A stretch of DNA of 64,000 bases from Streptomyces gelaticus. GTDB taxonomy: Bacteria > Actinomycetota > Actinomycetes > Streptomycetales > Streptomycetaceae. The notes beneath the pieces are model-generated. The model was not told the origin of the DNA. It saw only the letters and a list, made by a program, of their open reading frames with translations, and did not search any database. This document shows, in pieces, positions 20,548 to 27,875 of this stretch. The stretch is from positions 248,001 through 312,000 of the forward strand of contig NZ_BMTF01000002.1 of NCBI RefSeq assembly GCF_014649535.1, written 5' to 3'. The position numbers and the translations under genes were made by a program. Positions within the stretch are counted from its first letter, which is position 1. Every line of letters begins with the position of its first letter.

Positions 20548-22539
20548 TCAGGAGGTGGGGGCGGCGGTGCACGGCGTGTCGCCGCAGACATCGATGACAC
20601 GGCCGGTGGTCAGGAAGGTGGCCTTCTGCTGACGTGCGGCCGGCGAATTGCGGGGGTCCGAGTGCGGGTCGTGGCCGTAAAGGGGCCCGGCGGGCGGGGT
20701 GTTGGTGAGCGGTGGGGTGGGCGTGCCGCTGTCCCACACCGTCATCGCGGACCCCCGGTACGGCAGTCGGCCGGAGGCGACGGTCGCGATGCCCCAGTAC
20801 GGGACGGCGTCCGGACTGCGGTCCGGGGCAAGCGCCGGGGAGATCAGCCGGGCGCCGATGGTGCGCGCCTCCACGTCGGCAGCCGCGTTGGCGACCTGGT
20901 GGTCCCCGTACGCGATGTGCATCAGTACCTGATGGCGGTCGGTGAGGTGGTTCGCGTACGCGTTGGTCTCGCCGCGGTCCCACACCATCTGGAACAGCTG
21001 GAGGACGATCTGCTGGCGCAGCTTGTCCGGGTAGGAGAGGTCCAGGACCTGCTGGAACGGCGCGAAGTCGACGCTGCGGTTGAGGAGCAGGCCGTAGTTC
21101 ATGCCGGTGACGCCGAGGACCCCGCGCCGGATGTCGGGCGAGGCGGCGACCAGGGCGCCGCCGAGGATTCCGCCCTGGCTGTTCCCGTCGTACCCGACGC
21201 CGTGCCGGATGTCGACGAGCGGGCGGCCGTCCGCGTCGCGGAAGGCCGCGTCGGTGGTCAGCCCGTCGGCGTGGATCAGGGCGCGGGCGAGGAAGAGGGC
21301 GTTCAGCATGCCCTGCTCGCTGCGTTCGGGAACGGCGGGGAAGAGGTTCGGGTCGGCGAGCGCGCCGAGCACCACGGGGATGTCCTCCTCGGCCATCCCG
21401 ATCCAGTCCGTCGCGCAGAATGTGAAGTTGTGCTCTGCCGCCATCGCCTTGACGTTGCCCGCGGCGACCTCGGAGCGGCGGCCGAGGAGACCGTGCCCGT
21501 AGAGCGCGGGGTACGAGGGGGTACGGAAGGCGGAGCGCGGTATCTCGCAGCGGAACGAGGCGAGTCGGGTGCTTCCCGGGAGCCGTCGGGGCAGTCCGTC
21601 CGGGCCGCGGTGCAGCACCGAGCCGGGCGGGCCGCCGGGCAGGTCCAGATAGCCGGGCACGCTGATCCGGCCGGTCACCTCCCGGGCGATCCGGGAGTCC
21701 TGGCCGGCCGTGAAGTCGGTGACACCGGTGACGGCGAACGCGGGCGAACGGCCGCCGAGCCGACGGAACGCGTCGTCGCGGACGGTGAAGAGGTCGCCGG
21801 TGAGGCTCCGGGTGCTCGCGACGGTGAAGTCCCAGGCGAGGTACAGCCCTTCGGACCGTACTCCGGCCCTGCGCAGCGCCTTCAGGGCCGGGCGCAGCTG
21901 TCGCTGCCGGGCGCGCAGCGGATGCCCGCCGGACAGCGTCCTCCCGGCGACGGCGGCGAACGGCTCGGCGGCCGGGATCGTGCGCCCCGCCCCGTCCTTG
22001 AGGTGCCTGAGGGCGACGGCGTAGTGGTGGCCGTCGCGGAAGTTGCGTGCGGGATGGATCAGCAGGGCCCGGCGCGCGGGGTCGGTGGCGTTGGCGTCCG
22101 CCTCGGCCCAGTACGGCCACCGCTCTCCGGTCCGGGTGTCGATCAGCACCACGGGGGCGTCCGGGGCGAGGGAGCGGCCGATGCCGGTGAGCGGGGCGGT
22201 GCCGGTCGCCGCCGGGTCGAGACCTGGGACGTGTGCGATCAGCGTCGAGCCGGGGGAGAAGCCGTCGGACCGGTTCCAGGCCGTCGGGTCGACGGGCCGG
22301 CCGGCCGTGGCGCGCGGCAGTGCGGTGGCGCCGAAGGACACCCGGCGGCCGGTGTCGGTGGCCGGGTCGGGCCGGGTGTACCAGTCGTTCGGGAACGGCA
22401 GCAGGCACTCGACGGGCGCCAGCGGGTCGCAGTTGGGTTCGGACGGCCCGTCGGCCCGTGCCGCGGGGGCGTCCGGGACGAGCAGGGCGGCGGCGCCGAG
22501 CGCCGCCGCCAGCAGCCCGCGCAGCAGGCGGTGCCGCAA
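20548..22539 (-). CDS. Secreted alpha/beta-hydrolase-like protein
   Basis: 663 residues with a signal peptide (about 1-30, ending AARADG). The mature part has CDPLAPVECLLPFPNDWYT near the start, a segment LYGHGLLGRRSEV, and GYDGNSQGGILGGAL near residue 470, which looks like a hydrolase nucleophile elbow (GNSQG). A late Cys pair (VIDVCGDTPC) may form a disulphide. Similar large secreted proteins are annotated as hypothetical or bacterial virulence-type lipases; I cannot name the substrate. Its ATG lies 3 bp after the stop of the SGNH hydrolase gene, so translation is probably coupled. Confidence 0.75.
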   Translation of the reverse strand: MRHRLLRGLLAAALGAAALLVPDAPAARADGPSEPNCDPLAPVECLLPFPNDWYTRPDPATDTGRRVSFGATALPRATAGRPVDPTAWNRSDGFSPGSTLIAHVPGLDPAATGTAPLTGIGRSLAPDAPVVLIDTRTGERWPYWAEADANATDPARRALLIHPARNFRDGHHYAVALRHLKDGAGRTIPAAEPFAAVAGRTLSGGHPLRARQRQLRPALKALRRAGVRSEGLYLAWDFTVASTRSLTGDLFTVRDDAFRRLGGRSPAFAVTGVTDFTAGQDSRIAREVTGRISVPGYLDLPGGPPGSVLHRGPDGLPRRLPGSTRLASFRCEIPRSAFRTPSYPALYGHGLLGRRSEVAAGNVKAMAAEHNFTFCATDWIGMAEEDIPVVLGALADPNLFPAVPERSEQGMLNALFLARALIHADGLTTDAAFRDADGRPLVDIRHGVGYDGNSQGGILGGALVAASPDIRRGVLGVTGMNYGLLLNRSVDFAPFQQVLDLSYPDKLRQQIVLQLFQMVWDRGETNAYANHLTDRHQVLMHIAYGDHQVANAAADVEARTIGARLISPALAPDRSPDAVPYWGIATVASGRLPYRGSAMTVWDSGTPTPPLTNTPPAGPLYGHDPHSDPRNSPAARQQKATFLTTGRVIDVCGDTPCTAAPTS

Positions 22540-22542
22540 CGG

Positions 22543-23436
22543 TCAGCTCCCCTGGAGGTGCGCGCCGATGACGGCGGCGTAGTTCGCCTCGCCGTTCCGG
22601 TTGGGGTGCAGCGGGGCGGCGGCCGCGGTCGGCACGTAGCCCTCCACCCACTTGTCCGACGGCGCCTGGCAGGAGTCGTGGCCCTTGCTGGGCGTGGCGA
22701 GATCGATGTACTCGGCGCCGTGCGCCGCGCTCTGCTCGGCGATCACCGCGTTCATCCGGTCGACACTGCCCTGGAGGAAGTCGGCGTCCACCGGGAGGAC
22801 CGGCTGCAGCGGCCAGCAGCCGCCGGCCTTGATGTACAGGCCGTAACCCGTGACGATCACCCGGGCATGCGGCGAGCGCTGGTGGATCGAATCCAGTACG
22901 ACACCCAGCTTCGGCGCGAACTCCGCGATGCGCAGGCCCACCTGGTCCACACCGCCCTCGTTGTACTTCTCCTTGCACGGGGTGGCGTTCGGGTCGAGGG
23001 TGGTGCACTTCTGCGCGATGCCGACCAGACCGGCGTCGTTGCCGCCGATGGTCAGCGTCACCAGGTCGGTGTCCGGGCGCAGCGCGTCGAACTGGGGCGG
23101 GGCCGAACCCATCGGGATGTCGAGCAGCGACAGCGACTGCTTCTCGGTCATGTGCTTGGACGCGGCGCCGCTGCAGGTGACGTCGCGCAGCGACGCTCCG
23201 AGGCGCTCCGCGAGTTCGTGCGGGTAGTTGTGCGTCGAGCGCCCGCAGGCCACCGGCCCCGTGATGTCCGGGATGAGCGGCCCGGAGGCCATGGAGTCGC
23301 CGAGCGCGACATAGGACGTGGTGCCGTCCTCGGCGGCGGATGCCGGAACCGCGCCGGTTCCCACGGCCAGAGCGGCCAGGGCGAGCGCGCCCATGATGGT
23401 CCTGACGGATCGACAGAAACCTTTGTTCTGCGGCAT
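22543..23436 (-). CDS. Secreted SGNH/GDSL hydrolase
   Basis: 297 residues. Signal peptide about 1-36 (hydrophobic core MGALALAALAVGTG). Block I is ALGDSMASG with catalytic Ser48, block III is TIGGNDAG, and the C-terminal Asp/His pair is supplied by a block near DLATPSKGHDSC and LHPNRNGE. This fits the Streptomyces lipase family of the GDSL type, probably a secreted esterase or phospholipase. The ATG at 23436 has GGAGGATT about 8 nt upstream. It is first in a three-gene operon of exported enzymes and is divergent from the PucR-type regulator. Confidence 0.9.
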   Translation of the reverse strand: MPQNKGFCRSVRTIMGALALAALAVGTGAVPASAAEDGTTSYVALGDSMASGPLIPDITGPVACGRSTHNYPHELAERLGASLRDVTCSGAASKHMTEKQSLSLLDIPMGSAPPQFDALRPDTDLVTLTIGGNDAGLVGIAQKCTTLDPNATPCKEKYNEGGVDQVGLRIAEFAPKLGVVLDSIHQRSPHARVIVTGYGLYIKAGGCWPLQPVLPVDADFLQGSVDRMNAVIAEQSAAHGAEYIDLATPSKGHDSCQAPSDKWVEGYVPTAAAAPLHPNRNGEANYAAVIGAHLQGS

Positions 23437-23557
23437 GTTCACGTAATCCTCCGACGGTGGGGGGCGGGGCGTGGCATGGCGTGTGACGCCGGTCATCATG
23501 CAGACTCAACAGCCGTCGTTTAACTGGTGGGTAACGCAGACTTCTGCGGGGGAACTT

Positions 23558-24844
23558 GTGACGCGTGACAATCGGCCGCTCGTCATCACGGGGGAGCACG
23601 GCCCCCCACAGGAGCCGGAGGGCCGGCCGCTGTCGATCGCCGGACGCCCGGTGGCCGCGCATCTGCGCGCCCGCGTCCCGGCCCTGACCGGCCGTGTCGT
23701 CGCCCGGCTGCTGGCCGATCTGCCGGTCTACGCCGGGCTGCCGCACGAGGAGATCTCCGGCGACATCGCCGACATCGTCCAGCACAATCTGCGGCTCTTC
23801 GCCGACGTCGTCGAGCACCGCCGCCCCGCCACGGACGCCGAACTCGCCCAGCAGCGCGACTCGGCGGCCGAGCGCGCCGAGGAGGGCGTGCCGCTGGACG
23901 CCATCCTCACCGCCTACCAGGTCGGCACGGCGATGTGCTGGCAGGAGACCGCGAAGGGGGCGCTCCCCGGCGATCTCCCCGCCGTCCTGGAGATCATGGA
24001 CCGCATCATGGTCCTCCAGCAGCAGCTGACCTCCGCCGTCAGCAGCGCGTACCTGGAGGCCCGGAAGATCCTCGACAGCCAGGAACACGGCGGCCGGCAC
24101 GCATTGATGGCCGCCCTGCTGACCGGCGAACCCCTGGACCGCTTCACCCACCGCACCGGGCTGCGCCCGGCCGCCCGCTACCTCACGATGACGCTCGCCC
24201 TGGCCCCGCACCCCGACGAACTGAACCAGTCACCGGGGCCGGGGGCGGGCGTCGCGGCCCGGCGCAAGATCCGCCGCGTCCGCACGGCCCTCGACCACTT
24301 CGCCGGTACGCCGGTGCTCACCGCCCTCGACGCCTCCGGCGGCACGGTGCTGCTGCCCGCCGCCGAGCCACCGCCGCCGTGGCGCGGACCGGGCGGTCTG
24401 TGCGCGCTGGTCGAGGAGGCGGCCCGCGTGGCCGGTGTGACCGTCATCGCCGCGGCGGAGACCGCCGAACCGGAGGCGGTGCCGGCCGCCGTGGCCCGCA
24501 ACACCGAGATCGTCGACCTGGTCGCCCGTACGGGCCGGCCGCCCGGCCTGTACCGGCTGGCCGATGTCCTGCTGGAGTACCAGCTCAGCCGGCCCAGCGA
24601 GGCCCTGCACGGGCTCGCCCAGCTGCTACGGCCCCTGGAGGCGAAGCCGGAGCTGCTGCGCACCCTGGAGACCTATCTCGAACTGGGCCTGGACCGGCGG
24701 GCCACCGCCGCCGCCCTGCACATCCACCCCAACACCGTCGACTACCGCATCCGCCGCATCGACCGGCTGACCGGCCTCTCCCCGGCCCGCCCGGCCGATC
24801 TCCAGCACATCAGCGCGGCACTGGTCGCCCGTCACTCGGTGTGA
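23558..24844 (+). CDS. PucR family transcriptional regulator
   Basis: 428 residues from the GTG at 23558. The C-terminal helix-turn-helix (ATAAALHIHPNTVDYRIRR, about residues 385-403) is the PucR/CdaR type HTH_30, preceded by a GGDEF-like region (about 175-300) and an N-terminal all-helical region. I chose the GTG because GGGGGA lies 4-5 nt upstream; an ATG at 23498 would add 20 residues and has no good site. It is divergent from the operon of three secreted hydrolases, whose first start lies 121 bp away, so control of that operon is likely but inferred. The ligand is unknown. Confidence 0.82.
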   Translation: MTRDNRPLVITGEHGPPQEPEGRPLSIAGRPVAAHLRARVPALTGRVVARLLADLPVYAGLPHEEISGDIADIVQHNLRLFADVVEHRRPATDAELAQQRDSAAERAEEGVPLDAILTAYQVGTAMCWQETAKGALPGDLPAVLEIMDRIMVLQQQLTSAVSSAYLEARKILDSQEHGGRHALMAALLTGEPLDRFTHRTGLRPAARYLTMTLALAPHPDELNQSPGPGAGVAARRKIRRVRTALDHFAGTPVLTALDASGGTVLLPAAEPPPPWRGPGGLCALVEEAARVAGVTVIAAAETAEPEAVPAAVARNTEIVDLVARTGRPPGLYRLADVLLEYQLSRPSEALHGLAQLLRPLEAKPELLRTLETYLELGLDRRATAAALHIHPNTVDYRIRRIDRLTGLSPARPADLQHISAALVARHSV

Positions 24845-24912
24845 ACGGTGTCCGGTGACGGAAATCGATCCGCCGCCGGAACCGCCGTCAACGGCCGTTC
24901 GTTCGTGGGTAC

Positions 24913-25608
24913 ATGAGCGGACAACTGGTGCGTGAGGGTTATTCAGGGACGGGCCCCGGGGCGATCACACCGGACGGCTGCGCGGTCGAGCTGTACCGAC
25001 GGCTGTCCGTCGGCGACGAACCGGAGGTGATCGCCGCCGCCGTGCCCGCCGGGGCGAGCATTCTGGAGCTGGGCTGCGGTGCGGGCCGGGTGACCCATCC
25101 GCTGATCGAGCGCGGCTTCGAGGTCACCGCCGTGGACGAGTCGGCGCGGATGCTGGAGCACATCAGGGGTGCCCGCACCGTGCGGAGCCCCATCGAGTCG
25201 CTGGACCTCGGCGAGGAGAGGTTCGACGTGGTGATGCTGGCCTCGTTCCTGGTGCACACGAGCGAGGACCGGGTGCGTGAGGGGATGCTGCGGACCTGCC
25301 GCAAGCACGTCAAGGACGGCGGCGTCGTGCTCATCCAGCGCGAGGGCGCCGACTACCACAGCAACCTGCCGCGGGAGAGGACCGATCCGGCCGGATACAC
25401 CGTACGGATCGTCTCGGCGGAGCCTGTGGGGGACGGGGTGGACTCGGTGCATGCCGAGTACGTCTTCGACGACGCGCGATGGACCCAGACGTTCCGGTCG
25501 CGGGAGCTGTCGAAGGAAGAGTTCGAGGGGCATCTGGCGGCGGCGGGCCTGGCCGTCGACCGGTATCTCACGGATGACGGCATATGGGTGTGTGCCGTGC
25601 CCGAGTAG
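24913..25608 (+). CDS. Class I SAM-dependent methyltransferase
   Basis: 231 residues with motif I ILELGCGAGRVTHPL (about residues 50-64), an acidic residue in VTAVDESARML, and FDVVMLASFLVHTS then RTCRKHVKDGGVVLIQREG. These are standard Methyltransf_11/25 motifs. Substrate is unknown. The ATG at 24913 lies 68 bp after the regulator gene, with GTGGGT as a weak ribosome-binding site. No biosynthetic cluster surrounds it. Confidence 0.85.
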   Translation: MSGQLVREGYSGTGPGAITPDGCAVELYRRLSVGDEPEVIAAAVPAGASILELGCGAGRVTHPLIERGFEVTAVDESARMLEHIRGARTVRSPIESLDLGEERFDVVMLASFLVHTSEDRVREGMLRTCRKHVKDGGVVLIQREGADYHSNLPRERTDPAGYTVRIVSAEPVGDGVDSVHAEYVFDDARWTQTFRSRELSKEEFEGHLAAAGLAVDRYLTDDGIWVCAVPE

Positions 25609-25737
25609 CCCGGGAGCGGAGGGAATCCGCGGTCGGGGAAGCGATGAGTCCGGGGCCGTGCACGGGTCTGTCTTCTCGTGAGGAACACGCTGCTTCGTGA
25701 GCGACACGCTGCGAAGCCTTCCCCCGAGGAGACCTGG

Positions 25738-26196
25738 ATGCCGAAGTCCACACTTGCCAGGAACACCCCCGCCGCCGATTCGGGCACCCGGGCCGAGGGG
25801 CGCGGCCGCGGCGCCGTCGCGCTCGCCGTCGCACGGGTCGTGCTCGCCCTGTTCCTCGGGTTCAGCGCGTTCGCGAAGCTGACCGCCCATGAGTCGGCGG
25901 TCGAGAGCTTCGACCGGATGGGCTGGAGCCAGTTCGCCATGTACACCATCGGGGGGCTGGAGATGGCGGGGGCGATCGCCCTGCTGATCCCGGCCCTGGC
26001 CGCATTGGCGGCGATCGCGCTCTGCGGGCTGATGGCGGGTGCCTCCGTCGTCCAGCTGACGCTGCTGGACCGGGCGAACGCGATCATGCCGGCGCTGCTC
26101 ATCGTGGTGCTCGTGCTGATCGCCCGGGAGCGGTGGGACCGGACGGCCGCCCTGGTCGCACTCGTACGCGGGCGTGCCCGGGGTTCTCGTCAGTGA
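25738..26196 (+). CDS. DoxX family membrane protein
   Basis: 152 residues with four membrane segments (about 30-48, 66-86, 92-112, 116-132) and the DoxX pattern ARVVLALFLGFSAFAKL at the first helix. DoxX proteins occur in membrane redox modules; a role in oxidative stress has been shown in mycobacteria, and none can be assigned here. The ATG at 25738 is supported by GAGGAG at 7 nt. The gene overlaps the end of the convergent lipoprotein gene by 7 bp. Confidence 0.82.
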   Translation: MPKSTLARNTPAADSGTRAEGRGRGAVALAVARVVLALFLGFSAFAKLTAHESAVESFDRMGWSQFAMYTIGGLEMAGAIALLIPALAALAAIALCGLMAGASVVQLTLLDRANAIMPALLIVVLVLIARERWDRTAALVALVRGRARGSRQ

Positions 26197-26537
26197 ACGG
26201 TGCTGTAGCTGCGCCACGGCAGGGCGGAGAGCCCCTTGACATCGCTGAGCATCGTCGCGAGGTAGGTCGTCCCCGGACCGGTGCAGTCGCGCGTGCGGTA
26301 CAGGATGATGTCGATCAGGGTGCCGTTGTTCACTGCCGTGGCGCCGGAGGGGGCGAGCCGGTGGCAGCCCTTCACCGACGGGCTGTTGACCATGATCACG
26401 GCGCCCCGCCCCGTCGTATAGGTGATCGGTCCGACCGCGGTCCGGCCGAGGCCGGAACAACCTGCGACGGTGAGGGTCAGGAGCGCGGTCCCGGCTGCGA
26501 TGCCGAGACGGCGGCGTCGGGGAGCGATCACGGGCAT
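26190..26537 (-). CDS. Small lipoprotein of unknown function
   Basis: 115 residues with an Arg-rich N-terminus (APRRRRLG), a hydrophobic core and a lipobox LTVAGC near residue 25, so the mature protein should be lipid-anchored outside the membrane. The rest is about 90 residues with two further cysteines (KGCHRL and RDCTGPG) that could pair, and no recognisable domain. GAGGA lies 7 nt before the ATG at 26537. Confidence 0.7.
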   Translation of the reverse strand: MPVIAPRRRRLGIAAGTALLTLTVAGCSGLGRTAVGPITYTTGRGAVIMVNSPSVKGCHRLAPSGATAVNNGTLIDIILYRTRDCTGPGTTYLATMLSDVKGLSALPWRSYSTVH

Positions 26538-26780
26538 GGGCGGGTCCTCGTCTACGAAGTGCGTGCTGACGCTGGACACCCTGCCGCCTTCTCGGCGCCC
26601 CGGCATCCGGTGCGCGGCCGGCGGGGGGACGGCCGCACACGGTGAGGGCCCATCCATGTTCATATTGGCCGAGACTGGGCATACCGTGGTATTAGCGGCT
26701 GAATCGTACGGATCTCTTGATCCGTTGGATTCGGTCGGCTTCGGTCAGCTCGGTCAGTTTCCGGCTTTCAGGGGGCCGTC

Positions 26781-27785
26781 ATGGTCCAGGATCTCGTGAT
26801 CGCGATAGTCGCGGCGGCCTCGGCGGGTGCGCTGTACCTGGCCGCGGCGGCCAAGGTCGTCAAGCAGTACGAGCGGGGCGTCGTGCTGCGGCTCGGCAGG
26901 CTCCGTGACGACGTACGGGGACCCGGTTTCACCATGGTGATTCCCGGTATCGACCGGCTGCGCAAGGTCAACATGCAGATCGTCACGATGCCGGTGCCCG
27001 CGCAGGACGGGATCACCCGGGACAACGTGACGGTGCGGGTGGACGCGGTCATCTACTTCAAGGTCGTCGACGCGGCGAGTGCCGTGGTCCAGGTCGAGGA
27101 CTACCGGTTCGCGGTGTCGCAGATGGCGCAGACCTCGCTGCGGTCGATCATCGGCAAGAGCGATCTGGACGACCTGCTGTCCAACCGCGAGAAGCTGAAC
27201 CAGGGCCTTGAGCTGATGATCGACAGCCCCGCGGTCGGATGGGGCGTGCAGATCGACCGGGTGGAGATCAAGGACGTCTCGCTGCCGGAGACGATGAAGC
27301 GCTCCATGGCGCGTCAGGCCGAGGCCGACCGTGAGCGGCGTGCCCGCGTCATCAACGCGGACGCCGAGCTCCAGGCGTCGAAGAAGCTCGCCGAGGCAGC
27401 CGGGCAGATGTCCGCCCAGCCGGCCGCGCTGCAGCTGCGTCTGCTGCAGACGGTGGTGGCGGTCGCCGCGGAGAAGAACTCCACGCTGGTGCTGCCGTTC
27501 CCGGTGGAGCTGCTCCGCTTCCTGGAACGGGCACAGCAGCCCGCGCAGCAGCAGCTGACCTCGCCGCCGCAGAGCGCCCAGCCGCCGCGGCCGACGCCGC
27601 CGCAGCGCCACGCGCAGCCTCCCCGCCCCACCGCTCAGCCGCAGCGACCCGTGCAGGCCCAACGTCCCGCCCCGGCCCAGCAGAGGCCGCAGCAGCCGTC
27701 TGCGGCGGGGCCCGCGCCTGCTCCCGCGCCCCCGGCCGCGGTTCCCGCACGGCCGTCCCGTGCGAAGCCGCTGGCCAAGCACTGA
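26781..27785 (+). CDS. Slipin (SPFH/band 7 family) membrane protein
   Basis: 334 residues: one N-terminal membrane helix (about 4-24), the SPFH/band 7 domain (about 28-230) with the slipin motifs YERGVVLRLGRL, GPGFTMVIPGIDR and QTSLRSIIGKSDLDDLLSNRE, then a Pro/Gln-rich disordered tail of about 85 residues (repeats of PQRP, QAQRP). Slipins form oligomers in membrane microdomains, often with an NfeD partner; no nfeD is present. Candidate promoter elements are TTGGCC (26665-26670) and TATTAG (26690-26695), 19 bp apart. The tail is rich in tandem CCGCAGC-like DNA that may vary in length. Confidence 0.88.
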   Translation: MVQDLVIAIVAAASAGALYLAAAAKVVKQYERGVVLRLGRLRDDVRGPGFTMVIPGIDRLRKVNMQIVTMPVPAQDGITRDNVTVRVDAVIYFKVVDAASAVVQVEDYRFAVSQMAQTSLRSIIGKSDLDDLLSNREKLNQGLELMIDSPAVGWGVQIDRVEIKDVSLPETMKRSMARQAEADRERRARVINADAELQASKKLAEAAGQMSAQPAALQLRLLQTVVAVAAEKNSTLVLPFPVELLRFLERAQQPAQQQLTSPPQSAQPPRPTPPQRHAQPPRPTAQPQRPVQAQRPAPAQQRPQQPSAAGPAPAPAPPAAVPARPSRAKPLAKH

Positions 27786-27875
27786 GGACCGGTTGTCGGA
27801 CCCCCCGCCTAGACTCGCAGGAGTCATGACGATCAAGGCGGTCAAGAGGACCGGCGCGGGAGGGGAGGGGGACCG

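Noticed and set aside
19397-24211. 1604-codon minus-strand open frame over the secreted-enzyme operon
   Set aside because: It is out of frame with three genes that carry clear catalytic motifs and signal peptides; low-complexity Arg-rich translation.
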